Of a DNA stretch of 18,597 nt, positions 8,101 through 15,220 are shown one piece after another; position 1 is the stretch's first letter; the number at the start of each line of letters is the position of its first letter. The position numbers and the translations under genes were made by a program. The notes under the pieces were generated by a model. That model was not told the DNA's origin. It saw nothing but the letters and a program-made list of their open reading frames with translations, and made no database searches. The stretch is from contig PKRH01000068.1 of the NCBI GenBank assembly GCA_017577565.1, forward strand, positions 1 through 18,597, read 5' to 3'. Origin of the DNA: Thermoanaerobacterales bacterium. GTDB lineage: Bacteria > Actinomycetota > Acidimicrobiia > Acidimicrobiales > JACDCH01.

Positions 8101-8591
8101 TGAAGGGCGAGGAGGTGCGCGAGCCCGCCGAGATCAAGCTCGACCTGCCGCTCGACGCCCACCTGCCGACCGACTACGTGCCGAAGGAGGAGCTGCGGCT
8201 CGAGGCCTACCGGCGCCTCGCCGTGGTCACCAGCCAGGCCGACGTCGACGACATCCGGGCCGAGTGGGAGGACCGCTACGGCCCGATCCCCGACGCGGCC
8301 GCCGCGCTGCTCGACGTCGCCCGGCTGCGGGCCGAGGCCGCCCGCCTCGGCATCCGGGAGGTCAACGTCGTGAAGGTGACCGGGATCGGCGCGGCCGTCT
8401 GGACCGCCCGCCTCAGCCCGGTGAAGCTCAAGGCCTCCGAGCAGATGCGGCTGAAGCGCCTGGTCCCCAAGGGCCTGTTCAAGGCCGACCTCGACCAGCT
8501 CGTCCTCCCGGTCAAGGGCGGCCGGGGGGTGGCGCTCGAGCTGGTCGAGCTGCTCACCAAGCTCTTCCCGGCCAAGGACGCCGCCGCCTGA
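5148..8591 (+). CDS. mfd: Transcription-repair coupling factor Mfd
   Basis: Mfd displaces RNA polymerase stalled at DNA lesions by ATP-driven translocation and recruits UvrA. From the ATG at 5148 the protein is 1147 residues, the usual length; the open frame extends further upstream but overlaps oxyR in another frame. The degenerate UvrB-like module occupies roughly 1-350. The CarD-like RNA-polymerase interaction domain begins at about 474 (FFDDLKVGDYVVHHQHG). The translocase has Walker A GDVGFGKT (627-634), the DEEQ box (728-731), TATPIPRT (754-761), IIESGIDMP (869-877) and QIRGRVGR (897-904). A C-terminal autoregulatory domain follows from about 980. All helicase motifs are intact. The gene lies 65 bases after oxyR and is probably a separate transcription unit. 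Confidence 0.97.
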   Translation: MTPAPATAEARSGAPLADLPDLLRHEPALAEVLGRASATLAVPEAARALVTAGLARLTSRRPVVLAVPTSTEAERLAHDLAAYLGEDRVELFPAWETLPFERVSPAVETMGRRLRVLWRLRDPERVPDVVVASVRALVQRLGPHVEDVEPVRVAPGQQLDRDELVSTLVAAGYRREDVVEHRGEVAVRGSIVDVFPSTADSPVRIDLWGDEVDRLTEFSVADQRSVADLDEVLVFPCRELLPTPEVRARAEKLVALEPWGREQWERLAQGLVFDGMESWLPWLTAEERALLDVVGDDAQVLLCEPRRMRDRAADLLAEEADLAATLAVTWGAVDGEGEDHDFPRLHLGFDRLLAHTRAAAWHVVAVPDSPDTPQVQASGWDPVVGDGSGLLSRLASLQREGVRIVVGADGEGSAARLRELLASEGIAAEVVVAPLERGAVVRSVGLAVLAESDLTGRRRAHRRARPRRRDAERFFDDLKVGDYVVHHQHGVARYGGMVKRSIGGVERDYLLLEYKGDDKLYVPSDQIDAVRHYTGGDSPTLSRLGGDGWQRTKAKVRAAVVEIAQELVVLYQKRLQEPGTAFSPDTPWQREFEDAFPYQETPDQLKAIADVKADMEAPRPMDRLICGDVGFGKTEVAIRAAFKAVQDGKQVAVLVPTTLLAQQHYQTFSERFAPYPVRVEVLSRFLTPAQARKVVEGLASGEVDVVIGTHRLLSDDVRFRDLGLLVVDEEQRFGVNHKEQIKKLKVGVDVLTLTATPIPRTLEMSLTGIRDLTLLNTPPADRQPILTYVGEYDDRAVAEAIRRELLREGQVFYVHNRVQDIEQTAAHVRELVPEARVAVAHGQMDEGSLEKVVLDFWEGEYDVLVCTTIIESGIDMPTVNTLVVDRADLLGLGQLHQIRGRVGRSGQRAYAYLFHPPNRVLTEEAYERLRTIGEATELGSGFKIAMRDLEIRGAGNLLGTGQSGHIAAVGYDLYCQMVSEVVAGLKGEEVREPAEIKLDLPLDAHLPTDYVPKEELRLEAYRRLAVVTSQADVDDIRAEWEDRYGPIPDAAAALLDVARLRAEAARLGIREVNVVKVTGIGAAVWTARLSPVKLKASEQMRLKRLVPKGLFKADLDQLVLPVKGGRGVALELVELLTKLFPAKDAAA

Positions 8592-8613
8592 GCGCGGCCG
8601 GCGCCGGTGTCGC

Positions 8614-8647
8614 CGCGCCGCGTGGCGGCGCGCGCGGGCGTGCCCGC
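8614..8647 (+). terminator. Two adjacent GC hairpins after mfd, possible terminator
   Basis: CGCGCCGC-GTG-GCGGCGCG (8614-8632) is an 8-bp stem with a 3-base loop; just after it, GCGGGC-GT-GCCCGC (8634-8647) is a second short stem. There is no T-tract. They lie between the mfd stop and the candidate promoter of the next gene. Short GC palindromes also arise by chance at this composition. Confidence 0.35.
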
Positions 8648-8662
8648 TGTCACACGCGCTGC

Positions 8663-8668
8663 TAGGGT
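8663..8668 (+). promoter_or_regulatory. Candidate -10 (TAGGGT) for leaderless transcription of the gene at 8677
   Basis: TAGGGT lies 8 bases before the GTG at 8677, and no Shine-Dalgarno sequence is seen. The spacing puts the expected transcription start at or next to the start codon. Confidence 0.5.
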
Positions 8669-8676
8669 CACGCGCC

Positions 8677-11061
8677 GTGACCTCGCTGGGGGGAAGGGAC
8701 GGGCGGCCGTCGGCGCGGGCGCTCAGCGCACTGGCACTCGTGACCGCCTGCACGCTCGCGTACCAGGTGGTCTTCACCCGGATGCTGTCGTCGGTGCTCG
8801 CGTACCACTTCAGCTTCCTGGCGATCTCGCTGGCGCTGCTGGGCACCGGGGCGGGCGCGCTGCTCGTCTACCTGCGCCCCGAGCTGTTCGACCGCCACCC
8901 GCTGGAGGGCACGCTCGCCCGGTGGAGCGCCCTGTACGGCGTGCTCCTCATCGCCACCCCCCTGCTGCTCGTCGACCTCGACTACTCGATCGCCGACGGG
9001 GTCACGAAGCGGTTCGCCTTCAACCTCACCGTGGCCTGCCTGCTGGCCGCGGCGCCGTCGACCGTCGCCGGCGCGGTGGTGACCGTCGCCATCCGGGGCT
9101 GGACCGACCACCTCGGCCGGGTCTACGCCTGGGACCTCATGGGGGCGGGCCTCGGCGCGCTCGTCGTCGTGCCCCTGCTCTACCAGCCGGCGCCGGCGCT
9201 GCTCGTCGGCCTCGGGGTCGTGTCCTGCGTGGCCGCCGCGCTGTTCGGCTGGGGCGACCGCCGGTTCCGGTGGCGGGCCGCCGGCCTCGCGGCGGTCGGG
9301 GTGGTGCTGATCGTCGCCTCGACGGCCAACACCATCCTCTTCATCCGCATGCCGCCCAACGACCGCAACGGCCTCGCCGCCGACATCTGGCACCCGCTCA
9401 GCCGGGTCCAGGCGAAGGACGCCCCCGGGGCGCCGTTCAGCCTGCTGTTCTACGACCGGGTCTTCGCGCCGGTGCCCAACGTCGGCGACGAGCTGCCGGA
9501 CTGGGAGGACCTGCGCCTCGGCCCGGCCAGCATCGGCTACGAGATCACCGGCCCGGGCAAGGCGCTCATCATCGGCGGCGGCGGGGGCCGCGACATCTAC
9601 AACGCGCTGACCTCGGGCCAGACCGTCGACGTCATCGAGCTGAACTCGGCCATCGTCGAGGCCGTCGACGACGCCCTGGGGCACCGGTCGCAGCGCCCGT
9701 ACTCCCGCGAGGGCGTGTCGACCACCATCGGTGACGGCCGGGCCATCCTCGCCGACTCGGACGAGACCTACGACCAGATCCACATCGGCTTCACCGACAC
9801 GCTCAGCGCCAACGCCGCGCAGGGCTTCGCGCTGAGCGAGAACAACCTCTACACGCTCGAGGCGTTCGACGAGTACTTCGAGCACCTCAACCCCCGCGGC
9901 ATCCTCAACGTCTCCCGCCTCGAGCGGCTGGTCGGCGACGAGGCGATCCGGGCCACCGTCCTCGTGATGGCGGCGCTGGAGCGGCAGGGGATCGAGGACC
10001 CGTCCCGCCACGTCGTCGTCATCCGGGGCACCGACGCCATCGGCAGCGCCCAGGCGCCCTACATGACGACGCTGGCCCGGCTGGAGCCGTTCACCGACGA
10101 GGAGCTGGACCGCATCCGCGAGCTGGCCGACGAGCGGGGCGACGGCATCGCCTACGCGGCCGGCGGCCCGTACTACGGCGCCTGGGAGGACCTGGCCGAG
10201 GCGGGCGACTGGCGGGCCTTCTGCAACGACTACCCGCTCGACGTCTGCCCACCGACCGACGACCGGCCGTTCTTCTTCAACATGCGCCGGCTCGGCAGCA
10301 TCTTCGACTCCCAGTCCGGCTACCACTACGGCGTCGACCCCTACCAGCTGCTGCTGCTGACCCTCGGCATCCTCGTCGTGCTGTCGGTCGTCGGGCTGCT
10401 GCTGCCGCTGCGGCTCTCCCGCTCGGAGGAGAAGCCGAGGGTGCCGAGCCTGCTGTTCTTCGCCGCCATCGGCCTCGGCTTCATGCTGCTCGAGTCGGTC
10501 CTCATCCAGCGCTTCGTCCTCTTCCTCGGCTTCCCGACCTACTCGCTGTCGGTCGTCCTGTTCGCGCTGCTCGTCTTCACCGGGGTCGGCTCGGCGCTCT
10601 CCGGGAAGCTGCCGAAGGGCCGGCGCACCCTCGTGACCGTGCTCGCGGCGGCGGTGGGCCTCGTCGCGGTGTCGGCGTTCGCGCTGCAGCCGCTGCTGCG
10701 GGGGCTGATCGACCAGCCGTTCCCGCTCCGGGTGGCGCTGTCGATCGCCCTGCTGGCGCCGATCGGCGTCGCGCTGGGCATGCCGATGCCGCTGGGCCTC
10801 GCCCGCTTCACCGACCTCTACCCGCGCAGCATCGCCTACGCCTGGGGCGTCAACGGCATCGCCTCGGTCCTGGCCTCCGTGCTCGGGGTCGTCGTGGCCA
10901 TCAACTTCGGCTACCGGGCGGCGTCGCTGGTGGCGGCGGCGTGCTACCTGTTCGCCCTGGTCCACGCGGCGGCCGGGCGGTGGGCCACGCGCCCGGCGAC
11001 CACCGAGGTCACGCTGCCGGAGGAGCCGGAGATCGAGGTCCGCGAGCCGGTCACCAGCTGA
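8677..11061 (+). CDS. Large membrane protein with spermidine-synthase-like methyltransferase-fold domain
   Basis: The 794-residue protein has three parts. About seven hydrophobic segments lie between residues 16 and 222. A soluble Rossmann domain of the spermidine/spermine synthase type covers about 230-545, with the nucleotide-binding loop ALIIGGGGGRD (296-306), acidic Glu321 at the end of strand 2, and GDGRAIL (352-358). About six or seven more membrane segments lie between 556 and 766, followed by a short acidic tail. TDDRPFFF at 527-534 is typical of these membrane-embedded homologues. The catalytic aspartate position of aminopropyltransferases (first D in YDVIISDCTD of SpeE) is Gly371 here, in YDQIHIGFTD; the second Asp is kept as Asp374. 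A polyamine-synthase function is therefore doubtful, and the substrate is unknown. The start is the GTG at 8677. It lies 85 bases after mfd. Confidence 0.85.
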   Translation: MTSLGGRDGRPSARALSALALVTACTLAYQVVFTRMLSSVLAYHFSFLAISLALLGTGAGALLVYLRPELFDRHPLEGTLARWSALYGVLLIATPLLLVDLDYSIADGVTKRFAFNLTVACLLAAAPSTVAGAVVTVAIRGWTDHLGRVYAWDLMGAGLGALVVVPLLYQPAPALLVGLGVVSCVAAALFGWGDRRFRWRAAGLAAVGVVLIVASTANTILFIRMPPNDRNGLAADIWHPLSRVQAKDAPGAPFSLLFYDRVFAPVPNVGDELPDWEDLRLGPASIGYEITGPGKALIIGGGGGRDIYNALTSGQTVDVIELNSAIVEAVDDALGHRSQRPYSREGVSTTIGDGRAILADSDETYDQIHIGFTDTLSANAAQGFALSENNLYTLEAFDEYFEHLNPRGILNVSRLERLVGDEAIRATVLVMAALERQGIEDPSRHVVVIRGTDAIGSAQAPYMTTLARLEPFTDEELDRIRELADERGDGIAYAAGGPYYGAWEDLAEAGDWRAFCNDYPLDVCPPTDDRPFFFNMRRLGSIFDSQSGYHYGVDPYQLLLLTLGILVVLSVVGLLLPLRLSRSEEKPRVPSLLFFAAIGLGFMLLESVLIQRFVLFLGFPTYSLSVVLFALLVFTGVGSALSGKLPKGRRTLVTVLAAAVGLVAVSAFALQPLLRGLIDQPFPLRVALSIALLAPIGVALGMPMPLGLARFTDLYPRSIAYAWGVNGIASVLASVLGVVVAINFGYRAASLVAAACYLFALVHAAAGRWATRPATTEVTLPEEPEIEVREPVTS

Positions 11062-11096
11062 GCGCCCGCCGGTTCGTGGCCGCGCCGGCGAGTCCC

Positions 11097-11102
11097 TACG
11101 AT
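11097..11102 (+). promoter_or_regulatory. Candidate -10 (TACGAT) for leaderless transcription of the lipoprotein gene
   Basis: TACGAT lies 8 bases before the GTG at 11111. The intervening GGGGG run is not a proper Shine-Dalgarno sequence. The geometry matches the other leaderless candidates in the window. Confidence 0.5.
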
Positions 11103-11110
11103 CGGGGGCC

Positions 11111-11722
11111 GTGCTGAACCGACGCCTCGCCACGTCGCTGATCGCCCTGGGGCTCGCGGGCCTCGCCGTCGCCGGCTGCGCCGACCAGGCGGCGGCCGTG
11201 CGGGTGAACGACCGCACGATGTCGCGCAGCGACTTCGAGGAGCACCTCGACCTGGTGTACGAGAACGACGACCTGCGCGGGGCCGTGTTCGCGCCGGTCG
11301 ACCGGAGCGTGCTGCGCCCGGACGACGCGCCCGAGGGCACGTACACGCAGGCGTACGTCGGCGAGATGGCCAGCTTCCTCGCCTGGGTCATGGCGATGCA
11401 GCAGGTCCTCGACGACGAAGGGATCGAGATCACGGACGACGACCGTGAGCCGGTGCGGGAGGAGCTGGCCGAGGTCGTCGGCGACCTCGACGACCTGCCG
11501 GCGGGGCCGCGGGACGAGTACGTCGACTACATCGCCGGCTTCCGCCGGCTGTCGGACGAGCTCGGCGGCAACGTGGAGGTGCAGGCGGCGATCGAGGCCG
11601 TTCTCATCGAGGCCGACGTGTCCGTGAGCTCCCGGTACGGCTCGTGGGACCCCGACACGCTCCGGGTGACGCCGCCGCCGGGGCCCCGTGGCGACGGCGG
11701 CACGGGGTCGTTCGTCGGGTGA
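11111..11722 (+). CDS. SurA-N-like lipoprotein, possible periplasmic chaperone
   Basis: The 203-residue protein has a short Arg-containing N-region, a hydrophobic core and a lipobox VAGC with the lipidated Cys23, so it should be anchored on the outside of the cytoplasmic membrane. The next part (VRVNDRTMSRSDFEEHL) resembles the start of the SurA N-terminal chaperone domain, and the helical remainder ends in VSVSSRYGSWDPDTLRV. That tail matches the RYG-WD ending seen in actinobacterial SurA-like lipoproteins. No parvulin peptidyl-prolyl isomerase domain is present, so it would act as a chaperone only, if at all. The GTG start at 11111 places the signal sequence correctly. Its stop overlaps the mazG start (TGATG), so the two are translationally coupled, a pairing common in Actinomycetota. 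Confidence 0.8.
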   Translation: MLNRRLATSLIALGLAGLAVAGCADQAAAVRVNDRTMSRSDFEEHLDLVYENDDLRGAVFAPVDRSVLRPDDAPEGTYTQAYVGEMASFLAWVMAMQQVLDDEGIEITDDDREPVREELAEVVGDLDDLPAGPRDEYVDYIAGFRRLSDELGGNVEVQAAIEAVLIEADVSVSSRYGSWDPDTLRVTPPPGPRGDGGTGSFVG

Positions 11723-13092
11723 TGCCCGAGGACGGCCGCCGCCCGACCGTCGTCGTCGTCGGGCTCGGCCCGGCGGGCCCCGACCTGGTCACCTCCGCCG
11801 CCACGCAGGCGATCGCCCGCGTCGGCCGCCGCTTCCTGCGGACCCGCCGCCACCCGGCCGCGCCCGTCGTGGGCGGGGCCGAGAGCTTCGACCACCTCTA
11901 CGAGCGGGCCGAGTCGCTCGACGAGGTCTACGCGGGCATCGTCGACGCCCTCGTCGCGGCGGCCGAGCGCGACGGCGAGGTGCTCTACGCCGTCCCCGGG
12001 TCGCCGGTCGTGGCCGAGCGCTCGGTCGAGCTGCTGCAGGCCGACGGTCGGGTGGCGGTCGAGCTGGTGCCGGCGCTGTCGTTCGCCGACCTGGCCTGGG
12101 TGCGCCTCGGCGTCGACCCGCTGGCGCGGGGCGTCCGCCTGGTCGACGGCCACCGCTTCGCCACCGAGGCCGCGGGGGAGCGGGGGCCGCTGCTCGTGGC
12201 CCAGTGCGACACCCCCGACGTCCTGTCGGAGGTGAAGCTGGCCGTCGGTGAGGTGGTCGACGCCACGGCCGGCGAGGGCGGCGGCGAGCTCGCGGTGACG
12301 GTCCTGCAGCGCCTCGGGCTGCCCGACGAGTCGGTCGTCACCCTGCCGTGGCACGAGCTGGACCGGGCCGTCGAGCCCGACCACCTCACCTCCGTCTACG
12401 TGCCGGAGCTGGCCGCCCCGGTGGCGGGGGAGGTCGCGGCGTTCGCCGAGGTCGTGCGGCGGCTGCGGGCCGAGTGCCCGTGGGACCGCCAGCAGACGCA
12501 CCACAGCCTCCGCCGCCACCTGCTGGAGGAGGCCTACGAGGTGCTGGAGGCGATCGACCACCTCGACGTCGAGGCCGGCGAGGGCTTCGAGGCCCTGGAG
12601 GAGGAGCTGGGCGACCTGCTGTTCCAGGTCGTGTTCCACGCCACGCTGGCCGCCGAGGAGGGGCAGTTCACGCTGGCCGACGTGGCCCGGGGCATCAGCA
12701 CGAAGCTGATCGGCCGCCACCCGCACGTGTTCGCCGGCGTCGAGGTGGCCGACGCCGACGAGGTCGCCGCCCGCTGGGAGCAGCTGAAGAAGGCGGAGAA
12801 GGGGCGGGCCAGCGTCATGGACGGCATCCCCGCCGCGCTCCCCGCGCTGCTCTACGCCACCAAGGTGCAGAAGAAGGCGGCGTCACAGGGCGTCGACTGG
12901 CGCACGCTGGTCGCCGGCGACGCCGCGCTGAGCGAGACCGGCCGCCGCCTGCTGGACGTCGTCGACGCCGCCCGCGCCGCCGGCGACGACCCCGAGACCG
13001 AGCTGCGGATCGCCGCCGAGCGCCTGCGCGACCGCTTCCGCGCCCTGGAGTCGTCGGCGGGCGCGGACGGTGACGCGACTCGGTCGTCCTGA
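11722..13092 (+). CDS. mazG: Tetrapyrrole-methylase-like / MazG nucleoside triphosphate pyrophosphohydrolase fusion
   Basis: The 456-residue protein joins two domains, as in Bacillus YabN. Residues about 7-225 form a tetrapyrrole-methylase-like domain (VVVVGLGPAGPDLVT at 10-24, FLRTRRHP at 38-45, YAVPGSPVVAER at 89-100). Residues about 237-440 are MazG: CPWDRQQTHHSL at 252-263, the metal-binding EEAYE at 269-273 and ELGDLLFQVVFHA at 295-307, then RRHPHVF-like GRHPHVF at 331-337. The MazG acidic residues are intact, so hydrolysis of non-canonical or excess NTPs to NMP and PPi is expected. The role of the methylase-like half is unknown even in the family. The ATG at 11722 overlaps the stop of the lipoprotein gene; an upstream in-frame start at 11644 would add only shadow sequence. 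Confidence 0.92.
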   Translation: MPEDGRRPTVVVVGLGPAGPDLVTSAATQAIARVGRRFLRTRRHPAAPVVGGAESFDHLYERAESLDEVYAGIVDALVAAAERDGEVLYAVPGSPVVAERSVELLQADGRVAVELVPALSFADLAWVRLGVDPLARGVRLVDGHRFATEAAGERGPLLVAQCDTPDVLSEVKLAVGEVVDATAGEGGGELAVTVLQRLGLPDESVVTLPWHELDRAVEPDHLTSVYVPELAAPVAGEVAAFAEVVRRLRAECPWDRQQTHHSLRRHLLEEAYEVLEAIDHLDVEAGEGFEALEEELGDLLFQVVFHATLAAEEGQFTLADVARGISTKLIGRHPHVFAGVEVADADEVAARWEQLKKAEKGRASVMDGIPAALPALLYATKVQKKAASQGVDWRTLVAGDAALSETGRRLLDVVDAARAAGDDPETELRIAAERLRDRFRALESSAGADGDATRSS

Positions 13093-13146
13093 CACCCGGC
13101 GCGTCGGTGGACGGCCGATGCCCGCTCTCCCGACCACTCCCGCAAG

Positions 13147-13152
13147 TAACGT
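13147..13152 (+). promoter_or_regulatory. Candidate -10 (TAACGT) of the eno promoter
   Basis: TAACGT lies 7 bases before an ATG at 13160. With a start 6-8 bases downstream, the eno message would begin at that ATG, which opens the short ORF described next rather than eno itself. Confidence 0.5.
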
Positions 13153-13159
13153 GAACCCC

Positions 13160-13180
13160 ATGCGTGACAGGAGCATCTGA
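13160..13180 (+). CDS. Six-residue upstream ORF in front of eno (possible leader peptide)
   Basis: ATG-CGT-GAC-AGG-AGC-ATC-TGA encodes MRDRSI. The stop ends five bases before the eno ATG at 13186. Its own AGGAG (13169-13173) could serve as the eno Shine-Dalgarno sequence, though 12 bases is long for that. A candidate -10 lies 7 bases before its start, so it could be translated as a leaderless message and hand ribosomes to eno. It may instead be untranslated leader; no conservation data are available here. Confidence 0.35.
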   Translation: MRDRSI

Positions 13181-13185
13181 CAACG

Positions 13186-14478
13186 ATGTCGAGCATCGAG
13201 CACATCGTCGGCCGTGAGGTCCTCGACTCCCGCGGCAACCCGACCGTCGAGGTCGAGGTCTACCTGGCCTCGGGGGCGGAGGGGCGGGCCATCGTCCCGT
13301 CGGGCGCGTCGACCGGCCAGTTCGAGGCGGTCGAGCTGCGGGACGGCGGTGACCGCTACGGCGGCAAGGGCGTCTCCGTCGCCGTCGACCACGTGAACGG
13401 CGAGATCCGGGAGGCGCTCGTCGGCTTCGACGCGCTCGACCAGCGCGAGATCGACCGCCAGATGCTCGACCTCGACGGCACCGACAACAAGGGGCGCCTG
13501 GGCGCCAACGCGCTGCTCGGCGTCTCGCTCGCCGTCGCCCGGGCGGCGGCCGACGAGCTGGCGCTGCCGCTCTACCGCTACGTCGGCGGCACCAACGCGC
13601 ACGTGCTGCCCGTGCCGATGATGAACGTCCTGAACGGCGGGGCCCACGCCGACAACAACGTCGACTTCCAGGAGTTCATGATCATGCCCGTCGGCGCGGC
13701 CAGCTTCCGCGAGGCGCTGCGCTGGGGCGTCGAGACCTACCACGCGCTGAAGGCGGTGCTGCGCGACCGGGGCCTGTCCACCGCCATCGGCGACGAGGGC
13801 GGGTTCGCCCCCGACCTCGGCTCCAACGAGGAGGCGCTGCAGCTGCTCGTCGAGGCCATCGAGCGCGCCCGCCTGACGCCGGGCGAGGACGTGGCGCTGG
13901 CGCTCGACGTCGCCTCCACCGAGCTGTACTCCGACGGCACCTACACGCTCGCCGGCGAGGCCCGCGAGCTGAAGCCCGCCGAGATGGTCGGTCTGCTGGC
14001 CGAGCTGTGCGGGAAGTACCCCATCGTGTCCATCGAGGACGGCTGCGCCGAGGAGGACTGGGACGGCTGGGCCGAGCTGACCCGGACCCTCGGCGACCGG
14101 GTCCAGCTCGTCGGCGACGACCTGTTCGTCACCAACGTCGAGCGCCTGCAGCGGGGCATCGAGAGCGGCGTGGCCAACAGCATCCTGGTCAAGGTCAACC
14201 AGATCGGCACGCTGACCGAGACGCTCGACACCGTGGCGCTGGCCACGTCGTCGGCCTACACGAGCGTGATGTCGCACCGCTCGGGCGAGACCGAGGACAC
14301 CACGATCGCCGACCTGGCCGTCGCCACCAACTGCGGCCAGATCAAGACCGGCGCGCCCGCCCGCAGCGACCGCGTCGCCAAGTACAACCAGCTCCTGCGG
14401 ATCGAGGACGAGCTCGACGAGCAGGCGGCCTTCCGGGGCCGTGGCGCGCTGGCCCGCGGAGGAGGCGGCGCGGGGTGA
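13186..14478 (+). CDS. eno: Enolase (phosphopyruvate hydratase)
   Basis: This cytosolic glycolytic enzyme interconverts 2-phosphoglycerate and phosphoenolpyruvate. The 430 residues are the standard bacterial length. The signature ILVKVNQIGTLTET is at 333-346. Metal ligands are Asp241 (ALDVAS), Glu284 (SIEDG) and Asp311 (VGDDLF). Catalytic and substrate residues include Glu163 (QEFMI), Glu204 (GDEGGFAP), Lys336 and Lys387 (IKTGAP), plus the mobile loop SGAST at 39-43. SHRSGETEDT at 363-372 is intact. The C-terminus ends in an unconserved Gly-rich tail (RGGGGAG). The start ATG at 13186 is immediately preceded by a six-codon ORF. The stop overlaps the start of the FtsB-like gene (GTGA), a linkage conserved in Actinomycetota. 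Confidence 0.98.
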   Translation: MSSIEHIVGREVLDSRGNPTVEVEVYLASGAEGRAIVPSGASTGQFEAVELRDGGDRYGGKGVSVAVDHVNGEIREALVGFDALDQREIDRQMLDLDGTDNKGRLGANALLGVSLAVARAAADELALPLYRYVGGTNAHVLPVPMMNVLNGGAHADNNVDFQEFMIMPVGAASFREALRWGVETYHALKAVLRDRGLSTAIGDEGGFAPDLGSNEEALQLLVEAIERARLTPGEDVALALDVASTELYSDGTYTLAGEARELKPAEMVGLLAELCGKYPIVSIEDGCAEEDWDGWAELTRTLGDRVQLVGDDLFVTNVERLQRGIESGVANSILVKVNQIGTLTETLDTVALATSSAYTSVMSHRSGETEDTTIADLAVATNCGQIKTGAPARSDRVAKYNQLLRIEDELDEQAAFRGRGALARGGGGAG

Positions 14479-15200
14479 CCGGTCGCCGGGGGCGGGACGG
14501 CGAACGACCGGAGGGCGGCGGGGTCTCGGCGGGACCCCGCCCCGGCACGACGGCGCGCGCCCGGGTGCGCCCGCGCCGGATCCCCGGCGCGCCCGGGGCC
14601 GTGCTCCTGCGGCCGACGCGCCTGGACGTCGGTGAGGACCGCGAGGCCCGCCGCCGGCGCCGGGCGGGCGCCGAGGTGCGCCGCCTGCCGGTCCGGTCCG
14701 GGGCGCCGGACCTGCCGGCCGCGGCCGGCGACGAGGCGTCCCGGCCGCACCTGCGGCTGCTCCGCACCGGCCGCGACGGCGCCGCCGGGCGGCCGCGGTC
14801 GCGGCCCCAGCGGGTGCGGGCCGCGCTGGCCAACCTCAGCTTCGACCGCCTCGTGCCCCCGGACGAGGAGGCCCGCGCCCGCCGGTCCGCCGCCCTGCGC
14901 TGGGTGACGACCCGGGTGGCGGCCGTCGCCGCCGTGGCGCTGGCCGTCTACGGCGTCTTCCCGGTGCGCACCTGGATCGACCAGCGGGCCGCCGAGCAGC
15001 GGGCCCGCGAGCGCGCCGAGGTGTTCGAGCGGGAGATCGAGCTGCTCGAGCAGGAGAGGCGCGACCTCCGCACCGACGAGCGCATCGAGGAGGAGGCCCG
15101 GAAGATGGGCCTGGTGCTGCCGGGGGAGGAGTCCTTCGGCATCCTCCCCGCCCCCCAGGAGGGGCCGGCCTCGACGACGACGACCGCGCCCGAGGGCTGA
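14475..15200 (+). CDS. FtsB/DivIC-family septum formation initiator protein
   Basis: This bitopic membrane protein of the divisome is expected to pair with FtsL and FtsQ homologues. From the GTG at 14475, which overlaps the eno stop by four bases, it has 241 residues. Residues 1-145 form a long, Arg-rich, probably disordered cytoplasmic region. The single membrane segment is at about 146-163 (VTTRVAAVAAVALAVYGVF). An extracytoplasmic coiled coil follows at about 166-200 (REIELLEQERRDL). The family hallmark DERIEEEARKMGLVLPGEES lies at 201-220. A Thr-rich tail ends the protein. Other GTG codons inside the Arg-rich part (for example residue 43) could be the real start; no Shine-Dalgarno sequence decides between them, and the overlap with eno favours the first. 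Confidence 0.87.
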   Translation: MTGRRGRDGERPEGGGVSAGPRPGTTARARVRPRRIPGAPGAVLLRPTRLDVGEDREARRRRRAGAEVRRLPVRSGAPDLPAAAGDEASRPHLRLLRTGRDGAAGRPRSRPQRVRAALANLSFDRLVPPDEEARARRSAALRWVTTRVAAVAAVALAVYGVFPVRTWIDQRAAEQRARERAEVFEREIELLEQERRDLRTDERIEEEARKMGLVLPGEESFGILPAPQEGPASTTTTAPEG

Positions 15201-15220
15201 CGCCCGCGCCGCCGGGGACC

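Noticed and set aside
5010..8846. A 1278-codon open frame on the minus strand opposite mfd
   Set aside because: It is the mirror of a GC-rich coding frame and is low-complexity (Gly/Val/Asp/Leu-rich), with no recognisable motif. mfd on the + strand has every family motif.
8668..11433. A 921-codon minus-strand open frame opposite the spermidine-synthase-like gene
   Set aside because: The translation is a repetitive Arg/Asp/Gln-rich shadow without domains, and the + strand gene has clear membrane segments and a Rossmann motif.
11644..11721. Upstream in-frame start for mazG
   Set aside because: It would overlap the lipoprotein gene by 79 bases and add Arg/Gly-rich sequence; the ATG at 11722 overlaps the stop in the usual TGATG manner.
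12883..14277. A 464-codon minus-strand open frame opposite eno
   Set aside because: It is low-complexity shadow of enolase and has no start signal.
15172..15184. GAC/ACG triplet microrepeat near the end of the FtsB-like gene
   Set aside because: It only encodes a short Thr run in a disordered tail; such tracts are common in GC-rich genomes.
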